Shown: positions 43,363-53,017 of the stretch, one piece after another
Layout of the letters: the number at the start of each line of letters is the position of its first letter
Numbering within the stretch: the first letter of the stretch is position 1
NCBI GenBank assembly: GCA_002449765.1
Contig: DJXN01000015.1
Span: 340,973 to 404,972, forward strand
Reading direction: 5' to 3'
DNA: 64,000 nucleotides
DNA from: Fibrobacter sp. UBA7003
Lineage (GTDB): Bacteria > Fibrobacterota > Fibrobacteria > Fibrobacterales > Fibrobacteraceae
Program-made: the position numbers and the translations under genes
The notes under the pieces: model-generated
Database searches by the model: none
Seen by the model: only the letters and a program-made list of their open reading frames with translations
Told to the model about the DNA's origin: nothing

Positions 43363-43857
43363 ATGAAAAAGAATCAAGTCATCGATTTTATGTCTTCGCT
43401 CGAAAATGAAGACAAAGGTCTGGATTTGTTCGCCAAGACATACGAGGCGCTGTCGGCCTTCCTGACGGATTTTGATTTCCTGAAAGATTCCTTGGGGATC
43501 ACGCAGCAAGATGTCGCCGACAAGATGGGCACGACGCAAAGCGCTATCTCGCGTATTGCGTCCTTGAAAACGAACCCTTCGTACAAGCAGCTGCTGAAAA
43601 TGTCGGAGGCCGTCGGCGGCGAACTATACGTAACTCCGATGAAGAGCATGACCGTCCAGGTTCCTTACGACTTGCAAGAAACAGTACGAAAGTTGGCGAC
43701 CGAGACTAGCTCAAGTCCTAACGATTTTCTTACAAGCATTCTGCGCAACGCAATAGAACTAGAACGCGCGAACTACATGAACAAAACGCTTGCCTTGAAC
43801 TGCGTTGGTGAACGCAAGGCCGCATACAGGGCAAAAAAAAAGAACTCGCAGGGGTAA
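43363..43857 (+). CDS. XRE-type HTH regulator with ribbon-helix-helix-like tail
   Basis: The 164-residue protein has a central XRE helix-turn-helix (about 43-85: LGITQQDVADKMGTTQSAIS) and a C-terminal segment (about 90-130: MTVQVPYDLQETVRKLATET) that looks like a ribbon-helix-helix unit. It resembles HigA-type antitoxins, but no intact toxin gene is seen on either side, so it may be a solitary antitoxin or a simple repressor. The promoter overlaps an inverted repeat suited to autoregulation. Confidence 0.75.
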   Translation: MKKNQVIDFMSSLENEDKGLDLFAKTYEALSAFLTDFDFLKDSLGITQQDVADKMGTTQSAISRIASLKTNPSYKQLLKMSEAVGGELYVTPMKSMTVQVPYDLQETVRKLATETSSSPNDFLTSILRNAIELERANYMNKTLALNCVGERKAAYRAKKKNSQG

Positions 43858-43876
43858 TCGGCGATTAAATTCCTCA

Positions 43877-44908
43877 TCAGTGTGTTGAGATTTTCTCTAG
43901 GTCCTTGATGTTGTGGCTGTGACCGTGCTTTGCATCGGAGAAGACATGGTTGTGCAAATGGGAATGCGTAACAACGTGTGTATGGGTTATGCCGCCATGC
44001 GTGTGCGTGAAAATATGCTGATGCATGTGCGCATGCGAGCAGACAAGCGTATCGTAAACCACAAAAATGGTTCCGGCGATCATGACCAGGAACGCCACGA
44101 TGTATTGCAACGTGATTTTTTCGTTCAAGAGCACGACAGAAAAAAGAACGCCGATAAAGGGCGCGAATGCGTAAAAGGCGCTAGTCTTTGCGGCTCCCAG
44201 GTAATGTTGCGCGCGGATGTAGGTGAAAATGCTCAGACCGTAAGCCACAAAGCCGAGCAGCAGGGCGAGCGGGATGTATTTTACGGCAAAATGCATTTCG
44301 CCTGTGGTAAGCGAAACGACGATGGAGCCGATTCCGGAACAGAGGCCTTTTATGGTCACAATCTGGTATGTGCTTTTGTCCGAAATTTTGCGGGTGCAGT
44401 TGTTTTCTAGCCCCCAGCAGATGGTCGCGCCGAGAACGAAGATGGAGCCGATCGAAAATTTGAATCCGTCGGCATTTTCAAACGAGAGAATGAAACTGGA
44501 TGTCGTTATAAATAAAATGGCAATCCACAAACGCGTAGACACCTTTTCTCTAAAGATGAATAGCGCAATCAGCGCTGTCGCGACGATTTCGAAGTTACCG
44601 AGCAGGGAGGCGTTGCTGGACGTTCCGTACTTGACACCGAACATGAGCAATATGGGCGCTGCGATATCGAGCAGGACCATGCCCAGCGTGTAGGGGAAAT
44701 CTTTTTTGCAGAGCCGTTCTGATTGGGGCTCGCGCCTGATATGGAACAGGAAGAGAATGCCGATGCCGAGCCCCGCGCCAATATAGAGCAGCCCCGCCAT
44801 GAATACAGGCGAAATGTGGGCCAACAGCATTTTGGAGCAGGGGACATTCAGTGCATAAAATGCGGCCGCCGCTATCGCATAACCAATCGCAATGCCATTC
44901 TTGTTCAT
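43877..44908 (-). CDS. DMT-superfamily (EamA) permease with His-rich tail
   Basis: The 343-residue protein has about ten membrane helices with two EamA repeats (NVPCSKMLLAHISPVFMAGL near the start). The C-terminal 60 residues are very rich in His (THTHGGITHTHVVTHSHLHNH), a typical metal-binding tail. It begins 3 nt after a 32-codon ORF that is itself fused by TAATG to the ABC transporter genes, so it is probably the last gene of that operon. A role in metal-chelate or metabolite export is inferred. There is no ribosome site of note before ATG 44908, consistent with translational coupling. Confidence 0.82.
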   Translation of the reverse strand: MNKNGIAIGYAIAAAAFYALNVPCSKMLLAHISPVFMAGLLYIGAGLGIGILFLFHIRREPQSERLCKKDFPYTLGMVLLDIAAPILLMFGVKYGTSSNASLLGNFEIVATALIALFIFREKVSTRLWIAILFITTSSFILSFENADGFKFSIGSIFVLGATICWGLENNCTRKISDKSTYQIVTIKGLCSGIGSIVVSLTTGEMHFAVKYIPLALLLGFVAYGLSIFTYIRAQHYLGAAKTSAFYAFAPFIGVLFSVVLLNEKITLQYIVAFLVMIAGTIFVVYDTLVCSHAHMHQHIFTHTHGGITHTHVVTHSHLHNHVFSDAKHGHSHNIKDLEKISTH

Positions 44909-44911
44909 GAT

Positions 44912-45010
44912 TTAATGTAGAATTTTATGATGGAGCGCGTCCAAACGAGTCGCCTGCGAAAGGAACTCGCCGCCGGCCCCCATCATCACGCCGGGAGCGG
45001 CAATATTCAT
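44912..45010 (-). CDS. Small ORF coupled to locus-2 ABC operon
   Basis: This 32-codon frame starts at an ATG overlapping the ABC stop (TAATG) and ends 3 nt before the DMT permease start. It would give MNIAAPGVMMGAGGEFLSQA followed by TRLDALHHKILH. The position makes translation plausible. There is no known family; it could be a coupling peptide only. Confidence 0.4.
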   Translation of the reverse strand: MNIAAPGVMMGAGGEFLSQATRLDALHHKILH

Positions 45011-46758
45011 TACAGTTTCCAGCTGACGGCTTCGCGGCGGGAATCGATGAATCGGGCGTAGATTCCGCCGTTCTTCACGAGTTCTTCGTGTTTGCCCTGT
45101 TCTGCGATGCGGCCCTTGTCCAAGACGATAATCTGGTCGGCGTGGCGCACGGTTTTTAAGCGGTGCGCGATCATGATGACGGTCTTTTCGCGGGTCAGCT
45201 CCTGAATGGCAAGCATCAAGTCGCGTTCGTTTTCGGGGTCCACGTTCGCGGTCGCTTCGTCCAGAATGATGACCGGGGAATCCTTCATGATGGCGCGTGC
45301 AATCGAGATGCGCTGGCGTTCACCGCCGCTGAGGCTTGCGCCGCCTTCGCCGATGACCGTATTGTAACCGTCGGGGAGCTTTTCAATAAAGTCGTGGCAG
45401 CAGGCTTTCTTGGCGGCTTCTACGACTTGCTCGTGCGTGGCGCTCGGATTCCCGAACTTGATGTTGTTTTCAATCGTATCGCGGAACAGATACACGTTCT
45501 GGAATACGAAACTGAAATTCTTCATGAGGCTGTCCATGCTGTAATCTTGCACGCGGCGGCCGCCCAATGTCACCGAACCAGCGTTTACGTCCCAGAAGCG
45601 AGAGAGCAAATGGCAAAGCGTCGTCTTGCCCGAACCGCTTGGGCCCACGATAGCCGTGGTCGTCTTTTCGGGAATGGAAAGCGTCACGTTGTCAATGATT
45701 TTGCGTTTGTCGTAGGCAAAATCGATGCTTTCGGCCTTGATGTCGTGATTGGCGGGGGCAATATCTTCGCCATCGATGTCCATGGTGGGCTTGTTCAAGA
45801 TATCGTTTGCGCGGTTGACCGAGATGTCGACGGCACGGAGGAGCGCCGCGTAGCTACCGCCCAGCTCCAGGGCCGCAAAGAGCATAAAGGAGCACACTAG
45901 CATGACAGCGCAGTTGGCAAGTTCCATGCTGCCGTTCAGGTAGAAATGAATCGAGAAAATCATGATGGCAACGCCCGTGAGCTTGGCGACAAAAGTCTGC
46001 AAGTTCGAAAGCGGAACGCACTTGAGTTCCATGCCGATATTGGCGCTGGTGTTCCTGTCAATGATTTCGTTCAGTTCCTTGGAACGCTTGCCGGTCATGT
46101 TGTAGGCTTTGACTTCGGCGATTCCCTGGATGTATTCAAGAACCTTTTCGACTACCTTGCTGTCGGATTCCACTTTTTCGTGAGAAACGGCGCGGACGTT
46201 CATGCGCATGAGCGTGTTGATGAACTGGAAAATCGCAAAACCGATGGTCGCGACAATCGCAATTCGCCAATCGAAGAAGGCAATCATCACGATGATGAGA
46301 ATGGTGTCGAGAATGCCCTGCGTGACCATCATGACAACGCGGGTAGCCACATCGCCAAGCTGTTCCATGGTGTTGGTGGTGACGGAGGTGATGTAACCGA
46401 GGCTGTTCTTGTTGAAGTAGCCCATGGGCAGGTAGCGCAGGTGTTCGACGATTTCGATGCGCTTGGAGGCGCAAGTGCGGTAGCCGCCTTCGGTTTGCCA
46501 CATGCTCATGACGCGCTTGGTGACGGTTGCTCCGATAAGGCTTGCCACCATGATTCCAAGCGAAAGCCGGACGGTGTCCATGGTAAACGGCGCGATTCCC
46601 TGCACATGGCGAATGACGCCCTGCAACATGACAGCCATGGCACCGATGCGGAGCGCCATGAAGAAGGAATTGAAAATTCCTACGATGATAGAGCCGTAGA
46701 ACTTGTGGCGGTTTTCTGCATTGCAGAAATTGAAGAACTTGATGAGAGTATCGAACAT
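45010..46758 (-). CDS. ABC half-transporter 2, YbtQ/IrtB-like
   Basis: The 582-residue protein has an exporter-type membrane domain (about 15-310) and an ATPase domain with GPSGSGKTT near 368, LSGGE and DEATANVDPENE. It begins directly after the stop of the upstream half-transporter (TAAATG), behind GAGGAGG, so the two are translated together and should form a heterodimer. It is the counterpart of 2301-4031. Import or export of a siderophore-like compound is inferred from the divergent TonB receptor. Confidence 0.88.
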   Translation of the reverse strand: MFDTLIKFFNFCNAENRHKFYGSIIVGIFNSFFMALRIGAMAVMLQGVIRHVQGIAPFTMDTVRLSLGIMVASLIGATVTKRVMSMWQTEGGYRTCASKRIEIVEHLRYLPMGYFNKNSLGYITSVTTNTMEQLGDVATRVVMMVTQGILDTILIIVMIAFFDWRIAIVATIGFAIFQFINTLMRMNVRAVSHEKVESDSKVVEKVLEYIQGIAEVKAYNMTGKRSKELNEIIDRNTSANIGMELKCVPLSNLQTFVAKLTGVAIMIFSIHFYLNGSMELANCAVMLVCSFMLFAALELGGSYAALLRAVDISVNRANDILNKPTMDIDGEDIAPANHDIKAESIDFAYDKRKIIDNVTLSIPEKTTTAIVGPSGSGKTTLCHLLSRFWDVNAGSVTLGGRRVQDYSMDSLMKNFSFVFQNVYLFRDTIENNIKFGNPSATHEQVVEAAKKACCHDFIEKLPDGYNTVIGEGGASLSGGERQRISIARAIMKDSPVIILDEATANVDPENERDLMLAIQELTREKTVIMIAHRLKTVRHADQIIVLDKGRIAEQGKHEELVKNGGIYARFIDSRREAVSWKL

Positions 46759-48525
<1,767 letters not shown>

Positions 48526-48578
48526 AGCTTTTCCTCCCAAAAGGGCTGAACCAAATTTTGGAAAAATATGCTTCCGGT

Positions 48579-48618
48579 TCTACTCCAAACGGATTTTCGC
48601 CAAACCTTTTGGAGTAGA
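48579..48618. promoter_or_regulatory. Divergent control region with tandem repeats on both strands
   Basis: On the plus strand GGATTTT (48591) and GGAGTAGA (48611) are 20 bp apart and end 34 nt before TonB receptor 2. On the minus strand GGAGTAGA (48586 down to 48579) faces the ABC operon, with a poorer half-site GGTTTGG 20 bp behind it (from 48606). One site set could thus drive both operons. Confidence 0.55.
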
Positions 48619-48651
48619 TTTTTCTTGCGTTTGTTTCTCAATTTGGACGCG

Positions 48652-50943
48652 ATGAAACACATTCTTGCATACAAATTGACAACTCTCGTGCTGGTGATGG
48701 TCGCGATTGCCACTGTGGCAGCGCGTGCGCAGGAATCGGCGAGCGGAGAAAACGCCGAATCTGCCGAAGAAATCACGAATTTTGACGATGTTTTTGGCGA
48801 GGAAACATCTGAACAAGCGATAAATGATGCTGCGAATGCGCCTGTAAATAAAAATGCGAATGATTCGCAAATTGGAGTGACAGTCCTCGACGAAATGGGA
48901 ATCGAGGGCGAAGGAATCAACGAAGCTGCACCCGTCGACAAGAAAACCAAGGCCGAATCGGTCAAGGTCATGGATGCCACGGAACTTCAGGGCTCCAGCG
49001 CCACCATCGCAGACGCTACGAACCGTTCTTCGGGCGTGAAAATTCGCCAGTCGGGAGGCATGGGCAGCGAAAGTAAAATCAATATCCGCGGCATGGAAGG
49101 CAAAAATGTGAAGGTGCTTGTTGATGGTGTGCCTGTCGATAACGGCAACGGAAACTTCTCGGTTAACGATATTCCCATTGACAAAATTGACCGCATCGAA
49201 GTCTACAAAAGTTACGTGCCCGAACGCTTCGCGACCGATGGCATGGGCGGCGTCATCAACATCGTGACGCATGATTTGCCCAAGAGTTCCATTATGGGTT
49301 CTTACAGCTTCGGAAGTTTCAACACGCATAAGGCCTCGCTCGACGCAAAATACGTGTGGGTAACTGATTCGGCCAAGAGCCGCGCTATCTCCACCGGAAT
49401 TTCGGCCTATTACAACTACTCCGACAACGATTACGAATTCACCACGCCCTACATGGACACGGTTGTAACGCGAGATCACGACCGCTACTACAGTTACAAC
49501 GTGTTGCCGTATGTCTCGTTCGAAAAATATTTCTTTGATAAGGCGACTTTGGGCGTGATTTACAACGCGATGGATAAAGAAATCCAGGCGAATTCCCACC
49601 GCATCGAAGAAGCGACTGCAAATGCGCAATCGTACGGCGTGAACCTTTCGCTTGAAAAAGCAAATTTGTTTGTGAAGGGGCTTTCGGCTGCGCTCTCGTT
49701 CAGCTACGCCTTCGGCAAAGAGGCTGTCATCGATACGAGCCATACTTATTACTACGGCTGGGACAAAGAGATTGTTCGCGAAGCGAATACCGCCTTTGGC
49801 GAAATTTCTATGGGTGGGGCGTCGCATATTGAACGCGAAAACCAGACGATTGTCGCACCCTGGAATTTAGACTACGCGTTCACGCAAAACCACATTCTCA
49901 CCTGGAGCGGCCTTTACCGCTACGAATCGCAAGATCCGGAAGACAAGCGCGCCGCTAAAGGCCAGTCGCTTAACAGTGCCGGATTCCCCGGGCACAGCCA
50001 TTCCGTTGTAACGGGGCTTTCAATTGAAAACAACTTCTGGAATGAACGAATCCAGAATGTGGCGGGCGTCAAGGGATATTACTACTCCATCAAGGCAGAC
50101 GACGACGGTGAAAAGCGTATACAGCAGTTGACAGACGACTATGCCGAAAATAAGGATTTCGGTTACAGCGAAAATTTACGCATTAAAGTGATTGACGATT
50201 TGTCGGTTGTCGAACAGTTTGCTGTCAAGGGCGGTTATCAGCACAGCTTGCGGTTCCCGACTCGCGAAGAGATTTTTGGCGACGGCATGTATGTGCAGTG
50301 TTCCCCGAACCTGAAACCCGAAAAGTCCGACAATTTTACCGCGGGCGCAGAACTGGATATGAGACAGATTCCGCTGCTACTCAAGTTGCATTTGGAATTC
50401 AACTGGTTCTACCTGCTCATGGAAGACCGCATTTATTGGAATAACTACGCTTCGGTCCCGCGCCCGTATTACAACAGTGTCGGCACCAAGGCGACCGGCT
50501 TTGAAATCGATGCAAGCATTGATGTGAACGAATACATTTCACTTTCGTACAACCTTACTAAGCAAAGCGTTGAAAGTCGCGAAGCGGATTTGGCCTACGG
50601 AATCGCCAAGGGTCTGACCGTACCGAACATTCCCACGCTCTACATGAACTTCGGCGCGGAATTCCATGTGGGCGACCTGATTTACCGAGATGACTTTTTC
50701 AAGCTCTACTGGCTTGCCAACTACACCGATGAATATTACTACTCCTGGAAGGTCTCCAAAAGGCAAGACCGCACCATTCCCAGTTCGTTCACCCAAGATT
50801 TAGGCGTGGAATACTCCATTCTCGCCAACACGCTCTCCTGGAATTTCGAAGTCCGCAACTTCATGGATGTCCGGGTGTATGACAAGTACGGTGAATCCAA
50901 GCCCGGCCGCGCCTTTGCAACCAAAGTCAAGTTTACACTATAA
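48652..50943 (+). CDS. TonB-dependent outer-membrane receptor 2
   Basis: The 763-residue protein has a signal peptide (ATVAARAQ), an acidic extension, a plug domain (INIRGMEGKNVKVLVDGVPV, then GMGGVINIVTH) and a barrel ending in an aromatic-rich strand (FATKVKFTL). It resembles TonB receptor 1 throughout, including NYTDEYYY near the end. ATG 48652 begins the signal peptide; the longer frame from 48568 would span the operator. The lipoprotein gene follows after 15 nt and is co-transcribed. Confidence 0.92.
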   Translation: MKHILAYKLTTLVLVMVAIATVAARAQESASGENAESAEEITNFDDVFGEETSEQAINDAANAPVNKNANDSQIGVTVLDEMGIEGEGINEAAPVDKKTKAESVKVMDATELQGSSATIADATNRSSGVKIRQSGGMGSESKINIRGMEGKNVKVLVDGVPVDNGNGNFSVNDIPIDKIDRIEVYKSYVPERFATDGMGGVINIVTHDLPKSSIMGSYSFGSFNTHKASLDAKYVWVTDSAKSRAISTGISAYYNYSDNDYEFTTPYMDTVVTRDHDRYYSYNVLPYVSFEKYFFDKATLGVIYNAMDKEIQANSHRIEEATANAQSYGVNLSLEKANLFVKGLSAALSFSYAFGKEAVIDTSHTYYYGWDKEIVREANTAFGEISMGGASHIERENQTIVAPWNLDYAFTQNHILTWSGLYRYESQDPEDKRAAKGQSLNSAGFPGHSHSVVTGLSIENNFWNERIQNVAGVKGYYYSIKADDDGEKRIQQLTDDYAENKDFGYSENLRIKVIDDLSVVEQFAVKGGYQHSLRFPTREEIFGDGMYVQCSPNLKPEKSDNFTAGAELDMRQIPLLLKLHLEFNWFYLLMEDRIYWNNYASVPRPYYNSVGTKATGFEIDASIDVNEYISLSYNLTKQSVESREADLAYGIAKGLTVPNIPTLYMNFGAEFHVGDLIYRDDFFKLYWLANYTDEYYYSWKVSKRQDRTIPSSFTQDLGVEYSILANTLSWNFEVRNFMDVRVYDKYGESKPGRAFATKVKFTL

Positions 50944-50958
50944 CAAAAAGGAAACCAA

Positions 50959-52185
50959 ATGAACCTCTTTAAAAACAAAATAACGATTGCTGCAATCGCG
51001 TCCACAATGATGCTCGCGGCCTGCGGTGACGACTCCAGCTCAAGTTTCGCTGGCGACAACGGCTCTTCTTCGGGGGACAAGTACCTGCTCTCCTTTATGA
51101 TGGACGCCTCTCAATTTGTCGGAACAGCCTCTCTTTCCGATGATCAGGCCAAGGTTGTCGAAGACTTTATCGAAGCCCCGAACGCAGGTGGCGTCGCTTA
51201 CTTCAACGGCTCCGTTTACGTGCTCGCTACCGACGACGCCATGAACAGCACCCTTTCTCGCTATGAGTTGGACAAAGACGGCAACATGCCCGAGAAGGCC
51301 TCTGCCACGGCCAAGTTCCAGGGCACCCGCGCCATCATGATGAAGTTCGTTGACGAAAACAAGATGTATGTGGAACAGGCCATGGGCGACGCCATTACCG
51401 CCCTTGACCCCACGACGCTCGAGACCACGGCAACCATCGATCTTTCCGAGTACATTGATGAAGAAAGCGGCGCTTTGACGTCAGTTCCGGGCTCCGCCGT
51501 AATCCGTGACGGCAAGATGTTCCTGACCTTGAGCCAGTTTGTTGACTTCAACAATTTCATTGCGGGCCCGCGCGCCTCCGTGGTGATTATCGACGTGAAA
51601 ACAGACAAAGTCGAAAAGGCCATTTTTAGCGACAAGGTCGCAGCCGTTGGCGGCATGGACGACATGAACAACACCATGTCCTTTGTCGATGAAAAGGGCG
51701 ATATCTATTTCTATTCCAACGCCTCTTACTGCTACGTTGAAGGTTACAAGGAAGGCTGGATCCGCATCAAGAAGGGTAAAACCGACTTCGACAAGGACTG
51801 GGTTTTCCGCATGCACGATGCTGAATACGATGGCAAGAAAACGAATGAAAATAACCTGATGGTGGGCGGCACCTACATGGGGAACGGCAAGTTTATGGGA
51901 TTCTTCGGCAGCTTTGCCGACCCGAGCAACTTCAACAATTACGAATGGCAGTTTGTGGTTGTCGATGTTTACAAGAAGACTGTCGAAAAAGTGGACCTTT
52001 CTCCGACCATCCCGTGGTTTGCCCCGTCTATTCACCTGGATGCCGACGGCAAGAGCGTGCTCCTGGGCCATGCCGACAAGAAGGGCGGCGCTATCTACCG
52101 CTACGACATCGCTAGTGGCAAGGTCTCCAAGGAAATGGACGTGACCACCGGAACCGCCTACTACATCGTCCCGATGGCAGACTAA
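50959..52185 (+). CDS. Propeller-like lipoprotein 2 (DUF4374-like)
   Basis: The 408-residue protein has a lipoprotein signal (ASTMMLAAC, Cys near 22), a short Ser/Gly linker and a repeated beta-rich domain like lipoprotein 1. Shared patterns include VAYFNGSVYVLATDD and VVIIDVKTDKVEKAIFSDKVAAVGGMDD against the AAVGSLDD of lipoprotein 1. It probably works with TonB receptor 2 at the cell surface or in the periplasm. It ends at a strong terminator. Confidence 0.8.
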   Translation: MNLFKNKITIAAIASTMMLAACGDDSSSSFAGDNGSSSGDKYLLSFMMDASQFVGTASLSDDQAKVVEDFIEAPNAGGVAYFNGSVYVLATDDAMNSTLSRYELDKDGNMPEKASATAKFQGTRAIMMKFVDENKMYVEQAMGDAITALDPTTLETTATIDLSEYIDEESGALTSVPGSAVIRDGKMFLTLSQFVDFNNFIAGPRASVVIIDVKTDKVEKAIFSDKVAAVGGMDDMNNTMSFVDEKGDIYFYSNASYCYVEGYKEGWIRIKKGKTDFDKDWVFRMHDAEYDGKKTNENNLMVGGTYMGNGKFMGFFGSFADPSNFNNYEWQFVVVDVYKKTVEKVDLSPTIPWFAPSIHLDADGKSVLLGHADKKGGAIYRYDIASGKVSKEMDVTTGTAYYIVPMAD

Positions 52186-52211
52186 GATTTAGTCCAATCA
52201 CCATACAATAA

Positions 52212-52243
52212 GGCCACCCTGCTTAACCGCGGGGTGGCTTTTT
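52212..52243 (+). terminator. Terminator after lipoprotein 2
   Basis: GCCACCC (52213-52219) and GGGTGGC (52232-52238) form a 7-bp stem followed by TTTTT. Confidence 0.75.
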
Positions 52244-52260
52244 GGCGTTCTTTTCGTAGA

Positions 52261-52308
52261 TTAGCCTTTACTAATTAGCCGAGGCTTTCTAAATTTAGCG
52301 TTGACTAA
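52261..52308 (+). promoter_or_regulatory. feo2 promoter with DtxR-like boxes
   Basis: TTTACT (52267-52272) and TAAATT (52290-52295) are 17 nt apart. DtxR-like boxes lie at 52261-52274 (over the -35) and 52295-52308 (over the start region), the same layout as in feo1. Confidence 0.65.
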
Positions 52309-52346
52309 TATATAAGGTGTGTTTTTCGTCTAATCGGAGCTGTCCT

Positions 52347-52766
52347 ATGGAACAAGTAAAGTTAAGCCAGAGCCTTGAAGACTACTTGGAAATGGTGCAC
52401 ATGCTGCGCCTTGCGAACGGGATTGCCCGTGTCCGCGACATTGCGGCGGCGCTCAAGGTCAAGATGCCGTCGGTTGCCAAGGCGGTAATCGAACTCAAGA
52501 AGCTCGGCCTTGTGACGCAGGAGCCCTACAGCGGTATCGAACTCACTTCGGAAGGTGCGCTCGTGGCGTCCCAGATTCTGAACCGTCACATTCTGCTGAA
52601 GAGCTTTTTGATCAAGCTTGGCGTGTCCGAGGCGATTGCCGACAAGGATGCCTGCTGCATGGAACACATTCTTTCGGCGGAGACTCTCGAGAAAATCGAG
52701 GATTTTGTGAACACGCCCAATGAATCGGCGAAAAAGCCGAACGCCGCTAAATCTAAGAAAAAGTAA
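52347..52766 (+). CDS. DtxR/MntR-family metal-dependent regulator (feo2 operon)
   Basis: The 139-residue protein is very similar to 26675-27115 over its whole length (SLEDYLEMVHMLRLANG, KMPSVAKAVIELKKLGLV, CCMEHILSAETLEKIEDFV). The metal-site Cys region has CC instead of CS. ATG 52347 follows CGGAGC; a longer frame from 52317 would start inside the promoter region. It should sense Fe(II) or Mn(II) and repress its own operon. Confidence 0.88.
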   Translation: MEQVKLSQSLEDYLEMVHMLRLANGIARVRDIAAALKVKMPSVAKAVIELKKLGLVTQEPYSGIELTSEGALVASQILNRHILLKSFLIKLGVSEAIADKDACCMEHILSAETLEKIEDFVNTPNESAKKPNAAKSKKK

Positions 52767-52777
52767 ATCGTTGGTGT

Positions 52778-53017
52778 ATGAATAACGAACCGAAGTTTTC
52801 GGAGCTTAAAAAAGGCGACAAGGCCGAAATTATTGGATACAACACGGGTGATTCTCAGTACAAGTCCAAGCTTTTATCGATGGGGCTTGTGCGCGGCGTG
52901 GTGCTGCAGGTTTTGCAGGTGGCCCCGCTCGGCGACCCGGTCGAGGTGAGCGTGCTTTCGTACAGGCTTTCGCTCCGTAAACAAGAAGCCAACGTGCTCA
53001 AGTTGAGGAGAGTCTAA
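52778..53017 (+). CDS. feoA: FeoA, ferrous iron transport accessory protein 2
   Basis: The 79-residue FeoA has the core GDKAEIIG, LLSMGLVRGV and LGDPVEVSVLSYRLSLRK. It lacks the Cys-rich N-terminus of FeoA 1. It lies 11 nt after the regulator gene and its stop overlaps the feoB start (TAATG). Confidence 0.92.
   Translation: MNNEPKFSELKKGDKAEIIGYNTGDSQYKSKLLSMGLVRGVVLQVLQVAPLGDPVEVSVLSYRLSLRKQEANVLKLRRV

Noticed and set aside
52316..52340. GG pair 20 bp apart before the second DtxR gene, resembling the tandem-repeat element
   Set aside because: The first half-site reads GGTGTGTT and the second GGAGCTG is the ribosome-binding site; it lacks the GTAGA part.
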